From JAEULH01 sp963789785 (GTDB taxonomy: Bacteria > Pseudomonadota > Alphaproteobacteria > Rhodospirillales > Defluviicoccaceae), in contig CAWBNC010000017.1 in assembly GCA_963789785.1 (NCBI GenBank), positions 62,001 to 126,000 on the forward strand: a DNA stretch of 64,000 bases, in the 5' to 3' direction. The notes beneath the pieces were generated by a model, which did not search any database, was not told the DNA's origin, and saw only the letters and a list, made by a program, of their open reading frames with translations. Positions 44,903 to 53,844 of the stretch are shown one piece after another; within the stretch, counting starts at the first letter, position 1; every line of letters begins with the position of its first letter. The position numbers and the translations under genes are program-made.

Positions 44903-46366
44903 ATGGAATCATCGCCCTATCTGGCGCGCAAGCCCGTTCACGAACTCGTCCGCTCCGGCGGCGAAAGCAGCGGACTGGAGCGCACGCTCGGGCCGTGGAA
45001 CCTGCTCGCGCTCGGCGTCGGCGCGATCATCGGCGCCGGCATTTTCGTCATCACCGGCACGGCCGCGGCGCAATACGCCGGTCCGGCGATCATGCTGTCC
45101 TTCGTCCTCGGCGCCATCGCCTGCGGGTTCGTCGGGCTGTGCTACACCGAGTTCGCGACGCTCATCCCGATTTCGGGCAGCGCCTACACGTATGCCTACG
45201 CGACCCTCGGCGAACTGATCGCCTGGATCATCGGCTGGGATCTGATCCTGGAGTACGCCATGGTCGGCGCGACGGTTTCCGTCGGCTGGTCGGGCTACGT
45301 CGTCAGCCTGCTCGCCGACCTGGGGCTCCACCTGCCGCCTTCGCTCACGGCGGCGCCGGGCAGCATTGTTCATGCCGCCGACGGCAGCCAGGTGACGGCG
45401 GTCTTCAACCTGCCGGCCTTCGCCGTCGTCGCCGCGCTGACCGCCCTTCTGATCATCGGCATCAAGGAGTCCGCGCGCTTCAACGTCCTTATCGTGGTCA
45501 TTAAAGTCGGCGTCGTCCTGGTCTTCATCGCCGCCGGCGTGTCCTTCGTCGTCACCGCCAACTGGCACCCGTTCATTCCCGAAAATACCGGGACCTTCGG
45601 CCAATTCGGCTGGACCGGCATCCTCCGCGGGGCGGCGGTTGTCTTCTTCGCCTACATCGGCTTCGACGCGGTCTCGACGGCGGCGCAGGAGGCGAAAAAC
45701 CCGCAGAAGCACATGCCGATCGGTATTCTCGGTTCGCTGATCATCTGCACCCTGCTGTACATGGCGGTTGCCGCCGTCCTGACCGGGCTCGTTCCCTATC
45801 CGCAACTCAATGTGCCGGACCCGATCGCCAAGGGCATCGACGTCATCGGCGTGCCCTGGCTTGCGGTGCTGGTCAAGGTCGGCGCGCTGCTCGGCCTGAC
45901 CTCGGTGATTCTCGTTTTTCTCTACGGGCAGAGCCGGATCTTTTTCACCATGGCCGGGGACGGCCTCCTGCCACCGGTCTTTCGCACTCTGCACGCGCGC
46001 TTTCACACGCCCTATCTCGGCCACCTGATCCTCGGCCTCGCAGTCGGCATCGTCGGCGGACTGGTGCCGATCGGGATCCTCGGCGAGCTGGTTAGCATCG
46101 GTACGCTATTCGCGTTCGTCGTCGTTTGCGCCGGGATCATCTACCTGCGCCGGGCGCAGCCCGATCTGGCGCGGCCGTTCCGCTGTCCGGCGGTGCCGTG
46201 GGTGCCGGCGGCCGGAATCGCGAGCTGCCTGTTTTTGATGATCGGGCTGCCGTTCGACACCTGGTTGCGACTGGTTGTATGGCTGGCGATCGGCTTCGCG
46301 ATCTACTTCGGATACAGCCGCCGGCACAGCAACCTGGCCGTGGGCAGGCAAGAAGCGGCCGAGTAG
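44903..46366 (+). CDS. APC-family amino acid permease
   Basis: 487 residues with 12 or more membrane helices. SGLERTLGPWNLLALGVGAIIGAGIFVITG is the standard cationic-type APC N-terminus; also SGSAYTYAYATLGELIAWIIGWDLILEYA, FFAYIGFDAVSTAAQEAKNPQKHMPIGI and RAQPDLARPFRCPAVPWVPA. It is of the YfnA/CAT-like branch. Ribosome site AGGGAGGA fixes the ATG at 44903. Co-transcription with ald is likely; substrate is not determined. Confidence 0.93.
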   Translation: MESSPYLARKPVHELVRSGGESSGLERTLGPWNLLALGVGAIIGAGIFVITGTAAAQYAGPAIMLSFVLGAIACGFVGLCYTEFATLIPISGSAYTYAYATLGELIAWIIGWDLILEYAMVGATVSVGWSGYVVSLLADLGLHLPPSLTAAPGSIVHAADGSQVTAVFNLPAFAVVAALTALLIIGIKESARFNVLIVVIKVGVVLVFIAAGVSFVVTANWHPFIPENTGTFGQFGWTGILRGAAVVFFAYIGFDAVSTAAQEAKNPQKHMPIGILGSLIICTLLYMAVAAVLTGLVPYPQLNVPDPIAKGIDVIGVPWLAVLVKVGALLGLTSVILVFLYGQSRIFFTMAGDGLLPPVFRTLHARFHTPYLGHLILGLAVGIVGGLVPIGILGELVSIGTLFAFVVVCAGIIYLRRAQPDLARPFRCPAVPWVPAAGIASCLFLMIGLPFDTWLRLVVWLAIGFAIYFGYSRRHSNLAVGRQEAAE

Positions 46367-46394
46367 GGCGCCGGCGCCGGGAAAGCCCTGAGTC

Positions 46395-46844
46395 TCAGAC
46401 CCTTGCCGCGGACCGGCGGGTGTGGCCGAGAATTGCTTCGGCCTCATCCGCCGTGACGATTGCCTTGCCGACGGGCCAGAGCGACAGCACCGCGAGCTTG
46501 AGATGAGCCCAGGCGAACGGAATGCCGATGATGGTGAGCGCGAGGGCGACGGCCGTGATCACGTGGCCCAGCGCCAGCCACCAGCCGGCGAGCACGAACC
46601 AGATCAGGTTGCCGACGAACCCCAGTGCCCCGGTTCCGAAATCCTGCCGCCCCGAGACGAGATCGCGCGGCAGGGCGGTGTAGCCGAACGGCAGCAGCGT
46701 GTACGCGGCAACGTTGAATGCGGCACGCGCCCAGGGCAGGCCGATGATCGTGATCGCCATGAGGACCGCCGCGATCAGCCAGGCGAGGGTCATCCACAGG
46801 CCGCCGGTGAAGATCCACAGCACATTGAGAAGGGCGCTCAGCAT
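46395..46844 (-). CDS. YccF-family membrane protein
   Basis: 149 residues. Two copies of a YccF motif: LLNVLWIFTGGLWMTLAWLIAAVLMAITIIGLPWARAAFNVA and LGFVGNLIWFVLAGWWLALGHVITAVALALTIIGIPFAWAHLK. These small inner-membrane proteins have no established function. The ATG at 46844 is chosen since the upstream in-frame residues are not conserved in the family. Convergent with the permease. Confidence 0.87.
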   Translation of the reverse strand: MLSALLNVLWIFTGGLWMTLAWLIAAVLMAITIIGLPWARAAFNVAAYTLLPFGYTALPRDLVSGRQDFGTGALGFVGNLIWFVLAGWWLALGHVITAVALALTIIGIPFAWAHLKLAVLSLWPVGKAIVTADEAEAILGHTRRSAARV

Positions 46845-47096
46845 CCGCTTTCTCCCGGTCGAGGGGGCAAGCGTCCGCCACCCGCGCCGATATGTGGGCC
46901 GGTAGTGGCGCGTAATCCACTCCCCCATAACGGATCTGGAGGCGCGAGTACTGGGCGTTCCGGCATTGGCGCTGCGATTTCCATTGATCGCGTCTGCGCG
47001 CCGCGTCTACACGATCTAGAGGGCTCGGCACCGGATCGCCCTGCGGCTGGTAGCTGCTGCTACGGTCGCTCAAGATGGGCGATGGAGGAGACGCCG

Positions 47097-47732
47097 ATGG
47101 CCGCGAAAATCCTGACCATCGCCCAGCAGAAGGGCGGCGCCGGCAAGACGACGCTGGCGGCGCAGCTCGCCGTCGCCTTCGCCGCCGGCGGAAAGAGGGT
47201 CGCGCTGATCGACATCGACCCGCAGAAAAGCCTCGCCGCCTGGCATCGGGCGCGCAGCGAAACCACTCCGGCCGCGACGCATGCGCTGCATCTGAGCGAG
47301 GTCGCCGGCTACAGGGTCACCAACGAGATCTCGCGCCTGCGCCAGCACTACGACCTGCTCATCATCGACAGCCCGCCCCATGCCGAAACCGAGGCGAAGG
47401 TCGCGGTTCGCGCCGCCGACCTGGTCCTCGTTCCGGTCCAGCCGAGCCCGATGGATATCTGGGCGACGCGGCCGACCCTGGATCTGGCTCGGGGCGAAAA
47501 GGTCCCCGTTCTGGTGGTGCTGAATCGCGTTCCTGCGCGCGGCAGGATCGTCGAGACGATCCGCGCCCAGCTCAGCGCCGACGCGCTTCCGGTCGCCGGC
47601 GCCATGATCGGCAACCGCCTGGCCTTCGCGTCCAGCATGATGATCGGCCGCTCGGTGCTGGAAACGGCCCCGCGCAGCCCGGCGGCCGCCGAGGTCCGGG
47701 CGCTGGCCGCGGAAATCGACGCGGCGTTGTAG
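47097..47732 (+). CDS. Orphan ParA-type partition ATPase
   Basis: 211 residues. Deviant Walker A KGGAGKTTLAAQLAVAFA with the signature lysine at the N-terminus, ALIDIDPQKSLAAWHRAR, LLIIDSPPHAE, and VPVQPSPMDIWATRP near the dimer surface. There is no ParB partner beside it; the chromosomal pair would be expected elsewhere. Such short orphan ParAs can position protein clusters or plasmids. I chose the ATG with GGAGGAG just upstream; another ATG 15 bases earlier is possible. Confidence 0.88.
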   Translation: MAAKILTIAQQKGGAGKTTLAAQLAVAFAAGGKRVALIDIDPQKSLAAWHRARSETTPAATHALHLSEVAGYRVTNEISRLRQHYDLLIIDSPPHAETEAKVAVRAADLVLVPVQPSPMDIWATRPTLDLARGEKVPVLVVLNRVPARGRIVETIRAQLSADALPVAGAMIGNRLAFASSMMIGRSVLETAPRSPAAAEVRALAAEIDAAL

Positions 47733-47762
47733 GCGCACAGTCGCTTGGGCTAATTCATCGGC

Positions 47763-49124
47763 ATGAAGACGACCCACAGCAGCGGACCGTGCGGCCGTGC
47801 ACGTCATCGGCGGCGGCCTTGCCGGCAGCGAGGCGGCGTGGCAGCTGGCGCGCCGCGGCGTGCCCGTCGTCCTCCACGAGATGCGCCCGGTCGCGCCCGA
47901 CCGCCGCCCACCGCGGCGACGGCCTTGCCGAACTGGTCTGCTCCAACTCCTTCCGCTCCGACGACTCCGAGGCCAACGCCGTCGGCCTGCTCCACGAGGA
48001 GATGCGCCGGGCCGGGTCGCTGATTCTGAGCGCCGCGGACGCAACGCGGGTGCCGGCCGGCTCTGCGTTGGCTGTCGACCGCGAGGCCTTCAGCGGCCGA
48101 GTCGAAGCGGCGCTAACGGCCGAGCCGCTGGTGACGATCCGCCGCGCGCGAGGTCGCGGGTCTGCCGCCGGCCGAGTGGGACAGCGTGATCGTCGCCACT
48201 GGACCGCTCACCGCGCCGCCTCTGGCCGAGGCCCTGCGCGCTCTCACCGGAGAGGACGCGCTCGCCTTCTTCGACGCCATCGCCCCCGTCGTCTACCGCG
48301 ACAGCATCGACTTCGCCAAGGCCTGGTACCAGTCGCGCTACGACAAGGGCGAGGGCCGCGACTACATCAACTGCCCGCTCTCGCGCGAGCAGTACGAAGC
48401 CTTCATCGCCGCCCTGCTGGCCGCCGAGGCGATGGAGTTCAAGGACTGGGAAAAGGACACGCCGTACTTCGAGGGCTGCCTGCCGATCGAGGTCATGGCC
48501 GCGCGCGGGCCCGAGACACTGGCTTACGGGCCGATGAAGCCGGTCGGCCTGACCAACCCGCATGCGCCGGGCCGGCGCGCCCACGCCGTCGTCCAGCTCC
48601 GCCAGGACAACGCGCTGGGCACGCTCTACAACATCGTCGGCTTCCAGACCAAGCTGCGCCACGCCGAGCAGGTCCGGGTCTTCAGGATGATTCCGGGGCT
48701 TGAGGAGGCCGAGTTCGCCCGGCTCGGCGGGTTGCACCGCAACACCTTCGTCAACAGCCCCCGCCTGCTCGATCCGACCCTGCGGCTGAAGGCGCGCCCG
48801 ACGATCCGTCTCGCCGGCCAGATCACCGGCTGCGAAGGCTACGTCGAGAGCGCCGCCATCGGCCTGCTCGCCGGCCGCTTCGCCGCCGCCGAGCGCCACG
48901 GCGCCGCGCCCGTTCCGCCGCCGCCGACGACCGCGATGGGCGCGCTCCTCGGCCACATCACCGGGGGCGCTACGGCCGAAACCTTCCAGCCGATGAACGT
49001 CAACTTCGGCCTGTTCCCGCCGCTCCACGACGATGCCGGCGCGGGGCGCAAGCGTCTGCGCGGCCGCGACCGCAAACAGGCCCTGAGCGCCCGGGCGCTG
49101 GCGGATCTGGCGGGGTGGCTTTAG
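47763..49124 (+). CDS. trmFO: Methylenetetrahydrofolate-tRNA-(uracil-5)-methyltransferase TrmFO, several frameshifts
   Basis: FAD enzyme that makes ribothymidine at position 54 of tRNA. Reads VHVIGGGLAGSEAAWQLARRGVPVVLHEMRP, then a one-base shift near 47894 to TAAHRGDGLAELVCSNSFRSDD, and a second near 48145 to EVAGLPPAEWDSVIVATGPL, continuing to GCEGYVESAAIGLLAGRFAA and the end ADLAGWL. All shifts are single extra bases. The ATG at 47763 joins VHVIGGG only if a third base near 47789 is also extra; otherwise GTG 47797 is the start. Repaired length about 452 residues is normal, so assembly indels are likely. Confidence 0.88.
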
Positions 49125-49264
49125 CCGCACAGCTTCTGGTACTCATCTCGGCGCCTACCTTGGCGACGAGAGAAGCTACTAATGGTATTGCGTCCAGCAA
49201 TATTTCAATATATTGGATCGTATCCCTGTCGCGGCACACCAGACACAGCGAAGGCATAGCGGCC

Positions 49265-49744
49265 ATGAACGATGCGCACGAGCAAGAAGCGAGACGCAAG
49301 GCGTTCCTTGATTGGGCGGAAGACGAAATACAAAATATTGATTGCTTGCGCCTTGACAACGGCGAGGCCTCATTGCTGACAAGGTACAAAAAGACCATTC
49401 TGTTCGGCATTCTTGAGACACTCGCAAAAGCCTTCGATACTGATCCTTCATCAAGGATCAGATTTGTAAAACTTGTTGAGGCTCAAGGCGTATGGGAAGA
49501 TGCGACGCGCATCAGCGTCGTGCACCTGGCAAGAGCCCTGGATCTTGACAAGTCTAACAAATGGGGTGCGCTCAGATATTTCTTGCAAAACGACTTCGCG
49601 TGGGCGTTCGAGGCGGCTTTGGATAGCGCGGACGAACGAAGCATCCTCGATGACCCCGAACTTTCAGATATAGAAAGGTATGTCAAAAAGGCTTATCCCT
49701 CTGCGTCCGGCGGTACCGAATGTGGTGGTGACGGCATGAGGTGA
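49265..49744 (+). pseudogene. Unknown gene cut near its 3' end by the insertion sequence
   Basis: From ATG 49265 (MNDAHEQEARRKAFLDWAE) about 141 residues are original: charged, helical, with TRYKKTILFGILETLAKAFD and NKWGALRYFLQNDFAWAFEAA. At YVKK the IS1595-type element begins, and the last residues before TGA are IS sequence. Removing the element and one target copy rejoins the frame as YVKNLNSNERRINNDKV to a stop at 50795, 163 residues. I do not recognise the family. Codon use is AT-richer than all neighbours, which suggests recent transfer. Confidence 0.7.
49679..49688. repeat. Target-site duplication, left copy
   Basis: TATGTCAAAA directly before the left inverted repeat of the insertion sequence; the identical ten bases follow the right end at 50720-50729. 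Confidence 0.85.
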
Positions 49745-50719
49745 GTGGTGTAGAACATAGAGCGAACATCTTTCTTGAGAGGTTCGCCATGTCCGACTTT
49801 CCTCGCTCCATCTTGGCGTTTCAGCGTCAGTTCCCCGATGAGGCCGCGTGCGCGGCGTGGCTGTCGGCTTCGCGCTGGCCCGACGGCTTTTGCTGTCCCA
49901 GTTGCGGTCACGGCAAAGGCTGGAAGCTGGCGACCAAGGCTTTCACCTGGGAGTGCGCCGGCTGCGGCAAGCAGACGTCGGTCACGGCGGGGATCGTGAT
50001 GCACGGCTCGAAGCTGCCGCTGAGCGTGTGGTTTTGGGCGGCCTATCTGATGGCCACCCACTCGAACGGCATTTCCGCGCGGCAGATGTGGCGGCAGTTG
50101 GGCCTGGGGTCTTACAAGAGCGCCTGGCTCTTGTGCGCCAAGCTGCGCCGGGCCATGGTCGATCCCACCCGCGCCTTGCTGTCGGGTGTGGTCGAGATCG
50201 ACGAAACGCACGTGTCCCACCGCACCAAGGATGACCCGGTGGCGGGCGGACACGGGCGAAGCCCGGACGGCAAGATGCAGGTCGTCGTCGCCGTCGAGAT
50301 CATCGAAAAGGCTCCCGGACGCTTGCGCCTGGGGGCGATCGAGGACGCCTCGTCGGCCAGCCTGCACCCGTTCGTCAAGGCCAATGTCGCCGCCGGCTCC
50401 ACCCTCAGGACCGACGGCTGGAGCGCCTACCCCGGCGTTGCCGGGCTCAAGCACGAGCCCCACGTCGTCGGCGCCATGGCGGCCCACATCGTCCTGCCTT
50501 GGGTGCACCGCGTCATCGCGAACCTCAAGACATGGGCGCTCGGCGTCTACCATGGCCTCCGCCGCCCCCATCTCCAAGCCTACCTCGACGAGTTCGTCTT
50601 CCGCTTCAATCGCCGGCGCACACCCCATGCCGCGTTCCAAACCCTTCTTGGCATCGCCAGCACCATCAAACCGGCAACCTACAACATGTTGATCGCACCG
50701 GAAGCAAAGGGATAAGCCT
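49689..50719 (+). mobile_element. IS1595-family insertion sequence
   Basis: 1031 bases. Ends are imperfect inverted repeats: left AGGCTTATCCCTCTGCGTCC, right (reverse strand) AGGCTTATCCCTTTGCTTCC, with 18 of 20 bases matching. It is flanked by the direct repeat TATGTCAAAA, which marks a recent insertion; the usual duplication for this family is about eight bases, so two may be chance extension. One transposase gene fills it. The element is GC-rich while its target is AT-rich, so it came from or adapted to the host genome. Confidence 0.9.
49789..50715 (+). CDS. IS1595-family transposase
   Basis: 308 residues. N-terminal zinc ribbon CPSCGHGKGWKL...CAGCGKQTS, then a helical region (TAGIVMHGSKLPLSVWFWAAYLMA) and the ISXO2-like DDE nuclease domain: VEIDETHVSHRTKDD with the first Asp, LRTDGWSAYPGV with the second, and a third acidic residue region near YLDEFVFRFNRRRTP. 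Length and motifs are complete, so the element may still be active. The ATG at 49789 follows a GAGAGG site; a longer reading starts inside the left terminal region. Confidence 0.92.
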   Translation: MSDFPRSILAFQRQFPDEAACAAWLSASRWPDGFCCPSCGHGKGWKLATKAFTWECAGCGKQTSVTAGIVMHGSKLPLSVWFWAAYLMATHSNGISARQMWRQLGLGSYKSAWLLCAKLRRAMVDPTRALLSGVVEIDETHVSHRTKDDPVAGGHGRSPDGKMQVVVAVEIIEKAPGRLRLGAIEDASSASLHPFVKANVAAGSTLRTDGWSAYPGVAGLKHEPHVVGAMAAHIVLPWVHRVIANLKTWALGVYHGLRRPHLQAYLDEFVFRFNRRRTPHAAFQTLLGIASTIKPATYNMLIAPEAKG

Positions 50720-50729
50720 TATGTCAAAA
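50720..50729. repeat. Target-site duplication, right copy
   Basis: TATGTCAAAA directly after the right inverted repeat, identical to 49679-49688. Confidence 0.85.
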
Positions 50730-50759
50730 ATCTAAACAGCAATGAGCGTAGAATAAACA

Positions 50760-51062
50760 ATGATAAGGTTTTGGATAAGCCGTTTCAAACATTCTAATAT
50801 TCTGTACACGTATCGGTGCTGCATAATCCACGAGGCTAGAGAACAAACATTCTCTTACAGTGAAGATAAAGGTGAACCTGTTTATCTCCCTGTATCCGAT
50901 CTTTCGGAAAAGGTCGAATATCATCTTGTCTATCCAGTCGTCTTTCTTGAGCAACTGGCAAGGAGCTGCATAGACATGCTTCGCAAGAACGAAAGCTTCC
51001 AGCAACGTAATCTGCATTCCAGTTTCAAGTTCGGTCCGTATATTATCCAGAAGCTAAATTGA
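50760..51062 (+). CDS. Unknown AT-rich gene, possibly the rest of the interrupted gene
   Basis: 100 residues: MIRFWISRFKHSNILYTYRCCIIHEAREQ, then an acidic middle (EDKGEPVYLPVSDLSEKVEYH) and a basic end. No family recognised. G+C is near 42 percent against two thirds in flanking genes. It overlaps the reconstructed end of the interrupted gene by 38 bases in a frame one base later, so the two could be one gene of about 260 residues split by a single extra base, in line with other indels in the window. Confidence 0.5.
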   Translation: MIRFWISRFKHSNILYTYRCCIIHEAREQTFSYSEDKGEPVYLPVSDLSEKVEYHLVYPVVFLEQLARSCIDMLRKNESFQQRNLHSSFKFGPYIIQKLN

Positions 51063-51140
51063 TTGAGGACGTGGAAGGCGACCGCCGCCGCCTTTGCGTC
51101 CGGGGTCCAATCCACGCCCGCGGCTATGACGTGCGCAGCC

Positions 51141-52154
51141 TCAGCCGATGTCGTTCTCGAGGACGAGGCGGTAGCGCGCCTTCCCGGCCCTGAGCCGGTC
51201 CATCGCGTCGTTGACCCGCGACATCGGGAACATCTCGGTCATCGGCGCGATCTTGTGGCGAGCGGCGAAGCGGATCATTTCGGCGGTCGTCGCCGGGCTG
51301 CCCAAAGGCGAGCCGATCATGGACTTCTGGCCGGCGAGCAGCGAAAAGCCAGCGGCCGAAAATGTCGGTACCGCACCGACGATCGCCAGTGTGCCGCGCG
51401 GACGCAAAGCCTTCAGGTAGGCATCCCAGTCGAGCTCGACGTTGATGGTATCCAGGATCATGTCGAAGGTTCCGGCCAACGCAGCGAGCGCATCGTCGTC
51501 ACGGGTGTTGACGAAGCGATCGGCGCCGAAGCTGCGCGCCTCCTTTTCCTTGTCCGGGCTGGTGGAGAAGGCCGTTACCTCGCACCCCCAGGCGTGGAGG
51601 AACTGCAGCGCCATGTGGCCGAGGCCGCCGATGCCGACGACGCCGACCCGGTCGGTCGCCCGGACGTTATTTTGCAAGATCGGGTTGAAGACGGTCACCC
51701 CACCGCAGAACATCGGCCCGGCCTTGGCCGGATCGGCTCCGTCGGGCAGCGGGATCGCCCAGGCGGCGTCGGCGCGGACCCTGGTGGCGAAGCCGCCGTG
51801 GCGGCCGACGATCGTCCCTACGACCTCCGCGCACATGTTGTGGTCGCCGGACATGCACTCGTGGCAATGCATGCACGACGAGGCGTTCCAGCCGAGACCG
51901 ACGGTTTGCCCGGGCCGCAGATAATCGACGTTCGCCCCGACCGCGGCGATCGTGCCGACGACTTCGTGGCCCGGCACCAACGGGTACTGGGTATTACCCC
52001 ACTCGTTGTCGAGCATGCTCAGATCGCTGTGACAAATGCCGCAGTAGCGAACATCGATGTCGACCTCGTCGACGCCGAGATCGCCCAGCTCGTACTCGAA
52101 CGGCTCAAGCCGGCCGCCGGCGGCGGTTGCGGCGTAGGCTTTGACGATGGTCAT
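51141..52154 (-). CDS. Zinc-dependent NAD(P) alcohol dehydrogenase (YahK/AdhA type)
   Basis: 337 residues, medium-chain dehydrogenase. Catalytic zinc ligands in CGICHSDLSML and PGHEVVGTI; structural zinc CMHCHECMSGDHNMC; coenzyme fold VGVVGIGGLGHMALQFLHAWG. GWNASSCMHCHEC and MFCGGVTVFNPI are typical of the cinnamyl-alcohol/aldehyde reductase branch. Start ATG overlaps the stop of the upstream quinone-oxidoreductase-like gene (ATGA), so they form an operon. Confidence 0.92.
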   Translation of the reverse strand: MTIVKAYAATAAGGRLEPFEYELGDLGVDEVDIDVRYCGICHSDLSMLDNEWGNTQYPLVPGHEVVGTIAAVGANVDYLRPGQTVGLGWNASSCMHCHECMSGDHNMCAEVVGTIVGRHGGFATRVRADAAWAIPLPDGADPAKAGPMFCGGVTVFNPILQNNVRATDRVGVVGIGGLGHMALQFLHAWGCEVTAFSTSPDKEKEARSFGADRFVNTRDDDALAALAGTFDMILDTINVELDWDAYLKALRPRGTLAIVGAVPTFSAAGFSLLAGQKSMIGSPLGSPATTAEMIRFAARHKIAPMTEMFPMSRVNDAMDRLRAGKARYRLVLENDIG

Positions 52155-53154
52155 CGGTTTTCCTCCACGGTGACGACGATTTTGCCGAACTGTTCGCTCA
52201 ACTCCATGTAGCGGTGCGCGTCGGCGATCTGTTCCAGCGGAAATGTCCGGGCAATGATCGGCTTCAGCGCGCCTTTTGCCAGACCATCGGTGACAAAGGC
52301 CTTGCCGCGTGCGAGCCGATCGGGATCGCTGACGATCTCGAACAGGGTGTAGCCACGCATCGACAGCCCCTTGCCCAGCGCCGACATGGTTGGGAACGGC
52401 GTCGGCTGCATGCTGAGCAGCCCGTAGATGAAGATCGTGCCGCTCCGCGCCGAGGCTGCGGCCAGTTTTTCGATGAACGGTCCGGCGACGGGATCGAACG
52501 CGATCCGCGCGCCTTGACCTTGCGGTGATCCGCTCCACGCTCCGCGACCAGATCGTCATGATCGGTCGCGATGACATGATGGGCGCCGGCCTCGCGCAGG
52601 GCATCGCTCTTGGCGCCGCTGCGGGTCGTGGCGATGGCCGTCGCGCCAACCATGCGCGCGATCTGGATGGCGGCGAGGCCGACGCTGCTGGATGCCGCCG
52701 GAATGATGACGGCTTCGCCGGCGCCGAGCCCGGCGATCTCGACGAGCGCGCCGTAGGCGGTCAGGTACTGCATCCATGTCGCGGCTGCCTCGACCGCCGA
52801 CTGACCCGCCGGCGTCGGGACAAGAGAACGGGCGGGGACGATGACGAGATCCCCGTACGTCCCGTAGTCGTTCAGGGAAAACGACGGGATCACGCTGACC
52901 GCATCGCCGGCGGCCACCTCGGTGACGTCGGAGCCGACCGCGTCGACAATGCCGGCGGCTTCATAGCCGATCCGCGCCGGCAGCTTCGCCGCCTCGAGAT
53001 ACTGCCCGGCGCGGAAAAGCGCCTCGGCGCGGTTCAGGCCGATCGCCTGGACCCGCAGGCGGATCTCGCCGGGGCCGGGCTCGCCCGGATCGTGCTCCTC
53101 GATCCGCAACACCTCCGGTCCGCCCAGTTCATGAAAGCGCACGAGCTTCGCCAT
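52151..53154 (-). CDS. Quinone-oxidoreductase-like zinc-free dehydrogenase, two frameshifts
   Basis: MAKLVRFHELGGPEVLRIEEHDPGEPG opens a medium-chain dehydrogenase of the NADPH:quinone reductase type, with GIVDAVGSDVTEVAAGDAV, AAATWMQYLTAYGAL and the coenzyme motif AAIQIARMVGATA. It has no zinc-ligand cysteines. Extra bases near 52539 and 52520 break the frame; removing both gives VERITAGQGARIAFDPVAGP, FIYGLLSMQPTPFP and a C-terminus ending GKIVVTVEENR, 333 residues in total. The even quality of sequence on each side points to assembly indels. Same operon as the downstream alcohol dehydrogenase. Confidence 0.87.
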
Positions 53155-53681
53155 CCCGCTCTCCCTTTCCTTATCGCTCCGCCGCCGATGCTGAAGGCGT
53201 CTGGAATCCATTGCTAATCCACGCGTCTCCACAGGAGCGGGTGAAGTGATAGGCCGTGCGACGCCGGGTGTCGACGCCGCTGCTCGCCAGCCGCTCGATG
53301 CCCGCGAGCTTCCAGCCGGCGCGTTTGAGCATCCTTAACCTTCGTGCTGTTTCCTTACGGTACTTGCGGCTCTTCCACCAGCTCGCGTTCCCGCTGACGA
53401 GGGTGAGAACAATCTGTTGCACGGACGGCCAGCCTACGTTGCGGACAAGGCGATCACGGTGCCTTCACCATGACTACGGGATGCCGCTCTGGGCGGATGA
53501 GCGTGGAGAAGGGAATCGGCATCGGCCTTGTATAGGAATATTATCTTGTGCTCTCCTGATGTTCTTTGTATGTTCTGATCGTAACCCGCCGCAGGGTTGA
53601 AATCCCGAACGTAGAAGCTCTGGAGCTGCTCATGACCGCCCAAACGCCTTTAAATCCGCTGTGTCCGCCTGGAGGGACAAC
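53155..53681. other. Sparse stretch upstream of the quinone-oxidoreductase-like gene
   Basis: 527 bases with only one weak candidate gene (minus strand, 53171-53422). The remainder, 53423-53681, shows nothing I can support apart from the ribosome site of the small plus-strand gene at 53682. Confidence 0.45.
53171..53422 (-). CDS. Hypothetical small basic protein
   Basis: 83 residues: MQQIVLTLVSGNASWWKSRKYRKETARRLRMLKRAGWKLAGIERL, then DTRRRTAYHFTRSCGDAWISNG. Strongly basic with a tryptophan-rich start. No family recognised and no clear ribosome site. It starts upstream of and reads toward the quinone-oxidoreductase-like gene. It could be a chance reading. Confidence 0.3.
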   Translation of the reverse strand: MQQIVLTLVSGNASWWKSRKYRKETARRLRMLKRAGWKLAGIERLASSGVDTRRRTAYHFTRSCGDAWISNGFQTPSASAAER

Positions 53682-53801
53682 ATGACGCTGGAGATCGCGA
53701 ATGTCTTTATCCTGACGGCATGGCTGCTCGCCGAGATGGTCCCGCTGCTCGCCGATGAGCTCGCTCGCCGCGACATCGACCGCGCCAAGCGGGATGAGTA
53801 G
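53682..53801 (+). CDS. Small single-helix membrane peptide
   Basis: 39 residues: MTLEIANVFILTAWLLAEMVPLLADELARRD followed by a charged end IDRAKRDE. The first 24 residues could form one membrane helix. A good GGAGGGA ribosome site lies six bases before the ATG, which is the main reason to believe it. No family is recognised. It is convergent with the hybrid kinase. Confidence 0.45.
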   Translation: MTLEIANVFILTAWLLAEMVPLLADELARRDIDRAKRDE

Positions 53802-53844
53802 CCCCGGCGCGCCCTCTGTGTCCCTTGCGGCTCTTGCCAGCCGC

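Noticed and set aside
46422..47096. Long N-terminal extension of the ParA-like gene
   Set aside because: It overlaps yccF antisense and has no similarity; the Walker A motif directly follows the ATG at 47097.
49741..49788. Longer transposase start at the left end of the insertion sequence
   Set aside because: The ATG at 49789 has the better ribosome site and gives the usual N-terminus for the family.
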